DNA of 15,844 nucleotides from Lachnoclostridium sp. (GTDB taxonomy: Bacteria > Bacillota_A > Clostridia > Lachnospirales > Lachnospiraceae): NCBI GenBank assembly GCA_015057755.1, contig SVDR01000052.1, forward strand, positions 1 through 15,844. Reading direction: 5' to 3'. Below are positions 7,909 to 14,260 of the stretch, in pieces. Position 1 is the stretch's first letter, and each line of letters begins with the position of its first letter. Position numbers and translations under genes: made by a program. The notes beneath the pieces were generated by a model. The model ran no database searches. It saw only the letters and a list, made by a program, of their open reading frames with translations, and was not told the origin of the DNA.

Positions 7909-7962
7909 GTGCGAAAACACACAACGTGCGAAAAAGCTCAATAAACAAGGGCGATTTCGCAC
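7909..7962. repeat. GTGCGAAA motif, two direct copies and one inverted copy
   Basis: GTGCGAAAA occurs at 7909-7917 and 7926-7934, starting 17 bases apart, and its complement TTTCGCAC occurs at 7955-7962. The cluster lies between the regulator gene and the pxpA promoter. The spacing is close to one and a half helical turns, not a whole number. The copies could be binding sites for a dimeric regulator, perhaps the adjacent Fis-domain protein. The second and third copies also form the stem of a terminator-like hairpin. Confidence 0.55.
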
Positions 7963-7969
7963 GTTTTTT
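7923..7969 (+). terminator. Terminator-like hairpin after the regulator gene
   Basis: AACGTGCGAAA (7923-7933) pairs perfectly with TTTCGCACGTT (7955-7965) around a 21-base loop, then TTTTTT (7964-7969). A competing pairing exists between ACAACG (7921-7926) and CGTTGT (7970-7975). It likely ends the ecf-truA-regulator transcript, although the long loop is unusual. Confidence 0.68.
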
Positions 7970-8011
7970 CGTTGTAAATAAGAAAATATCAGCAAAAGTA
8001 TGAAATGCATC

Positions 8012-8040
8012 TTGCTTTGACGGGAACAGTTGTATAAAAT
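8012..8040 (+). promoter_or_regulatory. Probable sigma-A promoter of the oxoprolinase operon
   Basis: TTGCTT (8012-8017), 17-base spacer, TAAAAT (8035-8040), 35 bases before pxpA. A better -35 match, TTGACG (8017-8022), overlaps it but has no well-spaced -10 (TATAAA is only 10 bases away, TACATA 19). No sigma-54 -24/-12 element with GG-N10-GC spacing is seen, which matters given the upstream regulator. Confidence 0.55.
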
Positions 8041-8075
8041 GTACATATAAGACGAATTAAAGGAGGTACACATAT

Positions 8076-8834
8076 ATGTATTTTGTGGATTTAAACAGTG
8101 ACCTTGGTGAGAGCTTTGGCAATTATACTCTCGGTATGGATGAGGAGATCTTGAAGTATGTTTCTTCCGCGAACGTGGCTTGCGGATGGCATGCAGGTGA
8201 TCCGATGGTAATGGAAAAAACAATTGCTCTTGCAAAAGAATATGGCACAGCAGTTGGTGCACACCCGGGCTTTCCGGATCTGATGGGCTTCGGCAGAAGA
8301 AATATGGCTGTAACTCCGGAAGAAGCAAAAGCTTATATCAAATATCAGCTTGGCGCATTATGGGCGTTTACAGAGAGCTACGGCATGAAGATACAGCATG
8401 TGAAACCGCACGGTGCGATCTACAATATGGCAGCAGTGGATGAGAAGCTTGCGATTGCTATGTGCGAGGCCGTTTATGAAGTGGATAAAGATATCATTTT
8501 CATGGGCCTTGCAGGTTCCAAGATGATCACGGCGGCTGAAAAAGTTGGTCTGAAAGCAGCGAGCGAAGTATTCGCGGATCGTGCTTACAACGATGACGGA
8601 ACGCTGGTTTCCAGAAAACTTCCGGGTTCTATGATCAAGGACAAGGATCTGGCAATCAAGCGTGTGGTTCGCATGATCAAAGAGGGAAAAGTTGAGACTA
8701 TCAACGGCAACGATATCGATATCAAGGCAGATTCTGTGTGCGTACATGGTGACAATCCAAAGGCATTAGAGTTTGTTAAGAATATTCGCGAGACACTGAT
8801 CTCTGAAGGCATTACAATTAAGAATTTGAAATAA
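8076..8834 (+). CDS. pxpA: 5-oxoprolinase subunit PxpA (LamB/YcsF family)
   Basis: PxpA is part of the ATP-dependent 5-oxoprolinase PxpABC, which opens pyroglutamate to glutamate in the cytoplasm. The 252-residue length and the family signatures are all present: [11 protein letters not shown] (5-15), [12 protein letters not shown] (32-43), [15 protein letters not shown] (61-75), KPHGAIYN (110-117), EVFADRAY (164-171) and VHGDNPKA (223-230). Asp, His and Glu residues in these motifs form the polar pocket of this TIM-barrel-like fold. A consensus AAAGGAGGT site (8059-8067) sits eight bases before the ATG. It is the first gene of the locus. pxpB and pxpC follow, separated from it by a transporter gene. 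Equivalent to B. subtilis ycsF. Confidence 0.96.
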   Translation: MYFVDLNSDLGESFGNYTLGMDEEILKYVSSANVACGWHAGDPMVMEKTIALAKEYGTAVGAHPGFPDLMGFGRRNMAVTPEEAKAYIKYQLGALWAFTESYGMKIQHVKPHGAIYNMAAVDEKLAIAMCEAVYEVDKDIIFMGLAGSKMITAAEKVGLKAASEVFADRAYNDDGTLVSRKLPGSMIKDKDLAIKRVVRMIKEGKVETINGNDIDIKADSVCVHGDNPKALEFVKNIRETLISEGITIKNLK

Positions 8835-8865
8835 ATACAATCCGTTTATTAGCTGATCTCCGAAA

Positions 8866-8897
8866 GATGCAGGACTTTTGGAAGGAAGCATCCTGCA
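8866..8897 (+). other. Spacer with two mutually exclusive hairpins
   Basis: GATGC (8866-8870) can pair with GCATC (8888-8892), or TGCAGGA (8868-8874) with TCCTGCA (8891-8897). The arms overlap, so only one can form. No T-run follows, so it is not a terminator. It lies between pxpA and the transporter gene and could be an mRNA stability or processing site, or chance. Confidence 0.35.
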
Positions 8898-8935
8898 AAA
8901 ATATCATATGAAACATTTAAGGGGAAAAGTTAAAA

Positions 8936-10144
8936 ATGGAAAAGAAAAAGAAGAGTAATTTAGGAACGCTCATGGGCGCAGCGTTCTTAATGGCAACTTC
9001 TGCAGTGGGACCGGGCTTTCTGACTCAGACAGCGAACTTTACTGCGGAGCACAAGAGTGTATTTGCGTTCGTAATTATTTGTACAATTTTACTGGACATT
9101 ACAACACAGCTGAACATCTGGTCCGTCATCGGTGTATCCGGTATGCGCGGTCAGGATATTGCTAATAAAGTCCTTCCGGGTCTTGGCTATTTTATCGCAT
9201 TTATGGTAGCCCTTGGCGGTCTTGCATTTAACATCGGCAACGTTGGCGGCGGTGCTCTTGGATTAAACGTACTGTTTGGAATCCCGACTGAGGTAGGCAC
9301 ATTTGTTGCCGGCACGATCGGAATTTTGATCTTCCTTTCTAAGGATGCAAAAGCTGGCATGGACAGCCTTACAAAATACCTTGGCGCGATCATGATCGTG
9401 GTGGTTCTTTATGTTGCGATCAAGTCCAAACCTCCGGTTGCAGAGGCTGTGACAAGCGTGTTCAATCCGGGCGATGTAAGCCTTCTGGTAATGCCGCTGA
9501 TCACACTGCTTGGCGGAAGCTGCGGCGGTTATATCACATTCTCCGGCGCACACCGTCTTCTGGACGCAGGTTTCTCCGGAAAGAAAGATTTACCGCATGT
9601 TCGTAAATCCGTTCTCATGGGTGTCAGCGTATCCGGCGTGATCCGTATTCTGGTATTCCTTGCTGTTCTCGGCGTTGTAACAGCTAATCCGGGTGTAACT
9701 CTGGATGCTTCCAACCCGGCTGCAGATGCATTCCGTCTCGGCGCAGGAACCATTGGTTATAAGATTTTCGGTCTGGTTCTGTTCTTTGCGGCAACCACAT
9801 CCGTAATCGGTGCAGCTTATACATCTGTTTCTTTCTTAAAGACACTCCATCCGTTTATCATGGAGAATGAGAAATGGTTTGTTATCGGCTTCATTGCTAC
9901 ATCTACGATCGTTATGGCGGTACTTGGCAAACCGGCTTCTCTCCTTGTACTTGCGGGAGCATTGAACGGCCTGATTTTACCGCTGACACTGTTAACGATC
10001 TTACTTGCCAGCAGAAATAAAAAGATCGTTGGCGAAGAATACAAACATCCGGTTCTTCTGATCGTACTCGGTGCGTTTGTAGTTCTTCTTACCGGTTTCT
10101 CCGGTATCAAAGCACTTCCGAGCATTCTGACAATGTTTGGCTAA
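8936..10144 (+). CDS. NRAMP-fold membrane transporter, YcsG-like, without the canonical metal motifs
   Basis: A 402-residue integral membrane protein with about 11 hydrophobic segments, a short lysine-rich cytoplasmic start (MEKKKKSN) and overall NRAMP-like layout. Segment 1 has GPGFLTQTANFTAEH (25-39), where metal-transporting NRAMPs carry GPG...DPGN. Segment 6 has GGSCGGYITFSGAHR (193-207), where they carry a Met-Pro-His motif. Both metal-ligand motifs are therefore absent and a divalent-metal substrate is doubtful. B. subtilis ycsG, an NRAMP-family gene, lies in the equivalent ycsF cluster, so the likely substrate is tied to oxoproline metabolism: 5-oxoproline itself or a related acid (inference). 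The ATG follows AGGGGA (8920-8925) with a ten-base gap. It sits between pxpA and pxpB, 101 bases from the former and 72 from the latter. Confidence 0.88.
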   Translation: MEKKKKSNLGTLMGAAFLMATSAVGPGFLTQTANFTAEHKSVFAFVIICTILLDITTQLNIWSVIGVSGMRGQDIANKVLPGLGYFIAFMVALGGLAFNIGNVGGGALGLNVLFGIPTEVGTFVAGTIGILIFLSKDAKAGMDSLTKYLGAIMIVVVLYVAIKSKPPVAEAVTSVFNPGDVSLLVMPLITLLGGSCGGYITFSGAHRLLDAGFSGKKDLPHVRKSVLMGVSVSGVIRILVFLAVLGVVTANPGVTLDASNPAADAFRLGAGTIGYKIFGLVLFFAATTSVIGAAYTSVSFLKTLHPFIMENEKWFVIGFIATSTIVMAVLGKPASLLVLAGALNGLILPLTLLTILLASRNKKIVGEEYKHPVLLIVLGAFVVLLTGFSGIKALPSILTMFG

Positions 10145-10156
10145 ATAAAATATAAT
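10127..10156 (+). promoter_or_regulatory. Possible internal promoter before pxpB
   Basis: CTGACA (10127-10132), 18-base spacer, TATAAT (10151-10156), overlapping the end of the transporter gene. Transcription would begin near the hairpin at 10160. It may give pxpBC extra expression. AT-rich spacers produce such matches by chance. Confidence 0.4.
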
Positions 10157-10159
10157 TGT

Positions 10160-10187
10160 CATAGGTCTGAGGAAACTCAGGCCTATG
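10160..10187 (+). other. Strong hairpin with GAAA tetraloop upstream of pxpB
   Basis: CATAGGTCTGAG (10160-10171) pairs with CTCAGGCCTATG (10176-10187), giving twelve pairs with one G-U, closed by a GNRA-type GAAA loop. No T-run follows, so it is not a classic terminator. It lies 29 bases before the pxpB start. It could be an mRNA-end protector or processing site that sets the pxpA-transporter versus pxpBC ratio, or the 5' end of a transcript from the possible promoter just upstream. Confidence 0.75.
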
Positions 10188-10216
10188 GCTGTATAGATGA
10201 AGGGAGGAGAACTGTC

Positions 10217-10951
10217 ATGAGTGACGTTCGTTATCTGGTTTCCGGCGACTGCGCGGTCTGCGTGGAGTTCGGAAATGAAATCAAACCTGAGATCAATACA
10301 AAAATCAGGGCATTTAAAATTGCCGTTGAGAGAGCAGGGGTAGAGGGAATCGTAGAAACAATTCCAACTTACCGCTCTCTTTTGGTCGTTTATAAGCCGG
10401 AGATCATCGGCTTTAAAGAATTGACGAAGAAATTCGACGACATCATGAAGAACATGGGCAATATTGAGATCCCGGCTCCGAACGTGATCGAGATTCCGGT
10501 TCTTTATGGTGGAGAGATGGGTCCGGACATTGAAAATGTTGCGGCGCACAATGGAAAAACTGTGGAGGAAGTTATTAAGATCCACACATCCGAAGAATAC
10601 CTGATCTATATGCTCGGATTTATCGCCGGTTTCCCGTACCTTGGCGGTATGAGCGAGGAGATCGCAACTCCGCGTCTGGCAAGCCCGCGTGTGAAAATCG
10701 AGGGCGGCTCTGTCGGTATCGCAGGTATGCAGACCGGTATTTACCCGGTTGCGTCTCCGGGCGGCTGGCAGCTGATCGGCAGAACTCCGCTCAAGATGTA
10801 TGATGCAGACCGTGAAAAACCGGTTCTTCTTGAGGCCGGACAGTACATCAAGTTTGTTTCCGTGACAGAGGAAGAGTATAAGAAGATCGAAAAACAGGTA
10901 GAAGAGAATACATATAAGTATGTGACATATGCGAAGAAGGAGGTGGAGTAA
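10217..10951 (+). CDS. pxpB: 5-oxoprolinase subunit PxpB (KipI family)
   Basis: PxpB, homologous to B. subtilis KipI, pairs with PxpC and works with PxpA in ATP-dependent hydrolysis of 5-oxoproline. Family features in this 244-residue protein: an N-terminal GDCAVCVEFGNEI domain, the YMLGFIAGFPYLGG motif (around 131-142), TPRLASPR, and GGSVGIAGMQTGIYP followed by SPGGWQLIGRTP (from about 163), which belong to the cyclophilin-like C-terminal domain. B. subtilis KipI was also described as an inhibitor of the sporulation kinase KinA. The complete pxpA/C context here favours the enzyme role. GGAGGAG (10203-10209) precedes the ATG. The stop overlaps the pxpC start by one base (TAATG), so the two are coupled. 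Confidence 0.95.
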   Translation: MSDVRYLVSGDCAVCVEFGNEIKPEINTKIRAFKIAVERAGVEGIVETIPTYRSLLVVYKPEIIGFKELTKKFDDIMKNMGNIEIPAPNVIEIPVLYGGEMGPDIENVAAHNGKTVEEVIKIHTSEEYLIYMLGFIAGFPYLGGMSEEIATPRLASPRVKIEGGSVGIAGMQTGIYPVASPGGWQLIGRTPLKMYDADREKPVLLEAGQYIKFVSVTEEEYKKIEKQVEENTYKYVTYAKKEVE

Positions 10952-11895
10952 TGGGAATTAAGATCATCAAAGCCGGATTATTAACAACCATTCAGGACAT
11001 GGGCCGTTACGGTTATCAGGAGACCGGTATGGCAGTTTCCGGTGTTATGGATACACGCTCCGCTTCTTTGGCAAATATTCTGGCCGGAAATGATGAGAAC
11101 GAAGGCGTGCTGGAAGTGACCATGATGGGACCGACTGTTGAATTTACGGCGGACAATATCATTGCTGTCACAGGCGGTGATCTTGGTGCGACTGTGGATG
11201 GAGCTCCGCTTCCGAGATATGAGGCAGTTCTCGTTCATGCAGGACAGACATTAAGCTTTGCTGCTCCGAAGAGCGGCGCGCGTGCGTATGTGGCATTCGC
11301 AGGCGGTCTTGATGTTCCGGCAGTGATGGGCAGCAAGTCCACAAACTTAAAATCCAAGATCGGAGGTTTTGAGGGAAGAAAACTGGAGGCAGGCGATGCG
11401 ATCGGTTTCACAGCGCCGAAGACAGACCTTCCGAATCTGGCTCAGAGAAAACTTCCGGTTCCGGATTTCAGCGCAAGAGAGCATGAGCTCCGCGTAGTGT
11501 TAGGACCGCAGGACGACTGTTTCCCGCAGAGCAGCATCGACACATTCTTCAACAACGTATATACGATCAGCAACGAATACGACCGTATGGGCTGCAGAAT
11601 GCAGGGTGAAGTGATCAAACATAAAGTTGGCGGAGATATTATCACGGACGGTATCAGCTTCGGTGCAGTTCAGGTTCCGTCCCATGGCAATCCGATCGTC
11701 ATGATGGCGGATCATCAGACAACAGGCGGCTACACGAAAATCGGAAACGTGATCTCTGTAGACCTTCCGATTCTCGCCCAGTGCATGCCGGGGCACAAGA
11801 TTCATTTCAAATGGATTTCCATCGAAGCGGCTCAGTATTGGTACTGCAGAGAGAAGAAAGAATTTAGCGAGCTGAAGGCGAAACTGAATGCATAA
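10951..11895 (+). CDS. pxpC: 5-oxoprolinase subunit PxpC (KipA / biotin-dependent carboxyltransferase-like family)
   Basis: PxpC completes the oxoprolinase with PxpA and PxpB. The 314 residues show the family signatures: KAGLLTTIQDMGRYG (7-21), GVMDTRSASLAN, a GGDLGATVDG segment, VMGSKST (125-131) with GGFEGRKLEAGD after it, and a C-terminal DRMGCRMQG...SFGAVQVPSHGNPI region. The family is often labelled urea amidolyase-like or carboxyltransferase-like from its similarity to a domain of that enzyme; no biotin domain or carboxylase partner is encoded here. The GGAGGTGGAG site lies within the end of pxpB and the genes overlap in TAATG. Equivalent to B. subtilis kipA. Confidence 0.95.
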   Translation: MGIKIIKAGLLTTIQDMGRYGYQETGMAVSGVMDTRSASLANILAGNDENEGVLEVTMMGPTVEFTADNIIAVTGGDLGATVDGAPLPRYEAVLVHAGQTLSFAAPKSGARAYVAFAGGLDVPAVMGSKSTNLKSKIGGFEGRKLEAGDAIGFTAPKTDLPNLAQRKLPVPDFSAREHELRVVLGPQDDCFPQSSIDTFFNNVYTISNEYDRMGCRMQGEVIKHKVGGDIITDGISFGAVQVPSHGNPIVMMADHQTTGGYTKIGNVISVDLPILAQCMPGHKIHFKWISIEAAQYWYCREKKEFSELKAKLNA

Positions 11896-11904
11896 TCAAA
11901 TAAG

Positions 11905-11922
11905 AATGTACGAGAGTACATT
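11905..11922 (+). other. Hairpin with GAGA tetraloop after pxpC
   Basis: AATGTAC (11905-11911) pairs with GTACATT (11916-11922) around a GNRA-type GAGA loop, nine bases after the pxpC stop. It has no T-run of its own and precedes a second hairpin. Confidence 0.55.
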
Positions 11923-11931
11923 TGCGTGAAG

Positions 11932-11962
11932 ATGCCGGGGGCAGAAGTGTTCCCGGCATTTT
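11932..11962 (+). terminator. Weak terminator or attenuator-like hairpin between pxpC and the DUF1445 gene
   Basis: ATGCCGGG (11932-11939) pairs with CCCGGCAT (11952-11959) over a 12-base loop and is followed by TTTT (11959-11962), with the first T shared with the stem. The short T-run suggests partial termination that lowers expression of the downstream genes. No separate strong promoter is seen before the next gene. Confidence 0.55.
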
Positions 11963-11989
11963 GAAAATAAGCGTGTGGAGGAATAGAAC

Positions 11990-12799
11990 ATGGCAGATTA
12001 TCGTAATTGGAAGCCGGAAGATATCTGGCTTAAGATCCGCAGTGGAGAAATTGATTATCCGACCGCCGGTATGTGCGGAGGATATGCGCAGGCCAATCTG
12101 GTTATTTTACCGAAGGAATACGCGGTTGATTTTAAAGAATTTGCAGAGAAAAATCCGCAGCCGTGTCCGGTTTTGGAAATCATTGAGGGAACTCCGACGA
12201 TTCATGATATGGGCGAGGGTGCCAACGTTGTGACTGACATTCCGAAGTATTTTGTATACAAAGACGGTGTGAAAGTGGATGAAGTAACAGATGCAAGTCC
12301 GTACTGGAAAGAGGATTCCGTAGCATTTCTGATCGGCTGTAGCTTTTCTTTTGAAGAGGCTCTTTTACAGGTAGGAATCGATGTGCGCCATATTTCCATG
12401 GGCTGCAATGTTCCAATGTATAAGACCAACATTGAATGTGAAAAAGCCGGCGTATTTCAGGGACCGATGGTGTGCAGCATGCGCCCGATGACTCCGGAAG
12501 ATGCAAAAGTGGCAGCGGAAATTACAGGCCGTTATCCGAATGTGCATGGCGCGCCGATTCATATGGGCGATCCGTCTGTGATCGGTATCGCAGATGTGAA
12601 CAATCCGGACTACGGTGACGCGGTGGAAATCCGTGAGGGCGAAATTCCGGTATTCTGGGCGTGCGGCGTTACTCCGCAGGCAGCAGTCGAGCGTGTAAAA
12701 CCGCCGCTTGTGATCACTCATGCCCCAGGTCACATGTTCATTACAAACGTGAAGAACACAGAATTAAATGATTATTTAGAAGCGAAAAAGCAGAAGTAA
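11990..12799 (+). CDS. DUF1445 / YcsI family protein, D-glutamate cyclase-like (putative hydro-lyase)
   Basis: A 269-residue protein of the DUF1445 (YcsI) family, usually annotated as putative hydro-lyase. Conserved blocks are visible: AGMCGGYAQANLVILP (26-41), FLIGCSFSFEEAL (113-125), NVPMYKTNI (140-148), VCSMRPM (161-167), HGAPIHMGDPSVIGI (186-200), NPDYGD (205-210), VFWACGVTPQ (221-230) and ITHAPGHMFITN (242-253). The family is related to the C-terminal part of vertebrate D-glutamate cyclase, which converts D-glutamate to 5-oxo-D-proline. Its place beside PxpABC here and in B. subtilis (ycsI) fits a role in the same glutamate/oxoproline chemistry, though the reaction of the bacterial proteins is not certain. 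The ATG follows GGAGGAA (11977-11983). Two hairpins separate it from pxpC. Confidence 0.92.
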   Translation: MADYRNWKPEDIWLKIRSGEIDYPTAGMCGGYAQANLVILPKEYAVDFKEFAEKNPQPCPVLEIIEGTPTIHDMGEGANVVTDIPKYFVYKDGVKVDEVTDASPYWKEDSVAFLIGCSFSFEEALLQVGIDVRHISMGCNVPMYKTNIECEKAGVFQGPMVCSMRPMTPEDAKVAAEITGRYPNVHGAPIHMGDPSVIGIADVNNPDYGDAVEIREGEIPVFWACGVTPQAAVERVKPPLVITHAPGHMFITNVKNTELNDYLEAKKQK

Positions 12800-12803
12800 T
12801 TTC

Positions 12804-12832
12804 TTCCATTTCTTCTATATAAATGGTATAAT
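12804..12832 (+). promoter_or_regulatory. Probable extended -10 promoter before the first M20 gene
   Basis: TGG-TATAAT (12824-12832) is a perfect -10 with the TGn extension. The -35 (TTCCAT, 12804-12809, 17-base spacer) is weak, as is common for extended -10 promoters. The start point would be about 23 bases before the start codon, so the M20 pair may be expressed separately from pxp. Confidence 0.62.
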
Positions 12833-12848
12833 TTTTTTAAGTTGAAAT

Positions 12849-12855
12849 GGAGGGA
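12849..12855 (+). promoter_or_regulatory. Ribosome-binding site deciding the first M20 start
   Basis: GGAGGGA ends six bases before ATG 12862. An in-frame ATG at 12847 overlaps this site and has no site of its own, so the downstream ATG (protein beginning MTERQQ) is chosen. Confidence 0.85.
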
Positions 12856-12861
12856 CGAAAT

Positions 12862-14229
12862 ATGACAGAAAGACAGCAGTTAATCGTCAAAAATGTAGAT
12901 GCGTACAAGGAACTGGTTGCTGATGCAGAGAGATGGCTCTGGGCACATCCGCAGACTGGTTTTACCGAGTGGGAAGCGCACGGATACATGGCAGAAAAGT
13001 TTCAGGAGATGGGCTATGAACTGACCATGGCCGGCAACATTCCGGGATTCTATACCGATGTGGAAACCGGAAAACCGGGTCCGAAGCTTTGTATTATGGG
13101 TGAACTGGATGCCCTTGATATCGCAGGCCATCCGGAATCGGTCAACGGCATGACACATTGCTGCGGACATCATGCTCAGTGTGCAGCGATGCTTGGTATT
13201 GCAGGCGCGTTAAAGGAGCCGGGTGCGCTGGACGGTCTTTGCGGAACGATCCGCCTGATGATCGTGCCGGCAGAGGAGATGATCCAGCTGGAATTCCGTG
13301 AGAACCTTCGCAAAGAAGGCGTGATCAGCTACATGGGCGGTAAAGTAGAGTTTATGCACCGTGGATTCTTTGATGATATTGATATCGCGATGATGGTACA
13401 TGGCACAGCAGCAGGCGAAGGAGAACCGTACGATTTCCGCTGCGGTCTCGGCAACAACGGCTGTATGGCAAAGACTATCCGTTTCAAAGGAAAATCCGCA
13501 CATGCAGGCGGAGCTCCTCATCTTGGTGTAAATGCTCAGTATGCGGCAATGCTCGGACTTCAGGCCTGCAACGATCTCCGTGAGACCTTGCAGGAAAAAG
13601 ATACCGTTCGTTTCCATCCGATCATGATGGGCGTAAACTGTGCGGTAAACATCATTCCGGATGAAATGAAGATCGAGAGTTATGTACGTGGTAAAACTCT
13701 GGAAGCAATGAAGAGAGAAAATAAAAAGTTCAACCGTGCGCTGGCAGGTGCGGCTCTGGCAATGGGCGCAGGCGTGGAGCTTTGCGACAGACCGGGCTAT
13801 TCTCCGGAAGTGCATGATAAGACATTTATGGAACTGGCAGAGCAGTGCTGTAAAGATCTGGTTGGCGCAGACCGTGTTCGTTTCGATTATCAGGGATGGA
13901 GCACAGGCTCCTCTGACTTCGGCGATCTTACATGCGTCATGCCAGGCGTACAGTTCTATGCGGCAGGTGCAGCAGGTGTAGGTCATGGCATTGATTATCA
14001 GATCATCAGCGTAGACCGTATTTGCGGCAACTCTGCAAAAGCGCAGCTTTTCGTGACAGATGCCCTTCTTTCCAATGATGCGGCAAAGGCAAAAGAGATC
14101 ATTGCATATTATGAGCCGCAGTTTGGTTCTGTCAAAGAGTATTTGCAGGCGATCGATGAACTGACACTTGATAAAGATGCAGTCGTTTACGATGCAAACG
14201 GCAATGCAGTAATAGATTTCCAGAATTAG
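12862..14229 (+). CDS. M20 family amidohydrolase, copy 1
   Basis: A 455-residue zinc- or manganese-type M20 hydrolase, most like the M20D group that cleaves N-acyl amino acids, auxin conjugates and related amides. By comparison with that group the metal ligands would be C101 and H103 (THCCGHHAQ), E139 (PAEE, with E138 as catalytic base), H180 (MMVHG) and H385 (VGHGID). The supporting ELDALD lies at 81-86, and the dimerisation-domain histidine H204 is in KSAHAGGAPH. All are present, so activity is expected. No signal peptide is seen, so it is cytoplasmic. The substrate is unknown. Linkage to the oxoproline genes suggests an N-acyl-, glutamyl- or pyroglutamyl-containing amide (inference). The start is ATG 12862, not 12847, because the ribosome-binding site lies between them. 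Confidence 0.93.
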   Translation: MTERQQLIVKNVDAYKELVADAERWLWAHPQTGFTEWEAHGYMAEKFQEMGYELTMAGNIPGFYTDVETGKPGPKLCIMGELDALDIAGHPESVNGMTHCCGHHAQCAAMLGIAGALKEPGALDGLCGTIRLMIVPAEEMIQLEFRENLRKEGVISYMGGKVEFMHRGFFDDIDIAMMVHGTAAGEGEPYDFRCGLGNNGCMAKTIRFKGKSAHAGGAPHLGVNAQYAAMLGLQACNDLRETLQEKDTVRFHPIMMGVNCAVNIIPDEMKIESYVRGKTLEAMKRENKKFNRALAGAALAMGAGVELCDRPGYSPEVHDKTFMELAEQCCKDLVGADRVRFDYQGWSTGSSDFGDLTCVMPGVQFYAAGAAGVGHGIDYQIISVDRICGNSAKAQLFVTDALLSNDAAKAKEIIAYYEPQFGSVKEYLQAIDELTLDKDAVVYDANGNAVIDFQN

Positions 14230-14247
14230 GAAGCAACACACTAAAAT

Positions 14248-14255
14248 GGAGGAAA
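14248..14255 (+). promoter_or_regulatory. Ribosome-binding site deciding the second M20 start
   Basis: GGAGGAAA lies five bases before ATG 14261. The in-frame ATG at 14246 overlaps the site and lacks one of its own. The arrangement duplicates that of the first copy. Confidence 0.85.
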
Positions 14256-14260
14256 GCAAA

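Noticed and set aside
8011..8050. A sigma-54 (-24/-12) promoter before pxpA, suggested by the upstream regulator.
   Set aside because: TTGAC...TTGT looks superficially similar, but the required GG and GC pairs with ten bases between are absent.
7408..8328. Minus-strand open frame of 306 codons across the regulator, spacer and pxpA.
   Set aside because: It spans two clear + strand genes and the terminator region, shows no recognisable domain, and has shadow-like composition.
12847..12861. An upstream start for the first M20 protein (MEGRN...), and likewise 14246-14260 for the second.
   Set aside because: These ATGs overlap the ribosome-binding sites that serve the ATGs 15 bases downstream and have no sites of their own.
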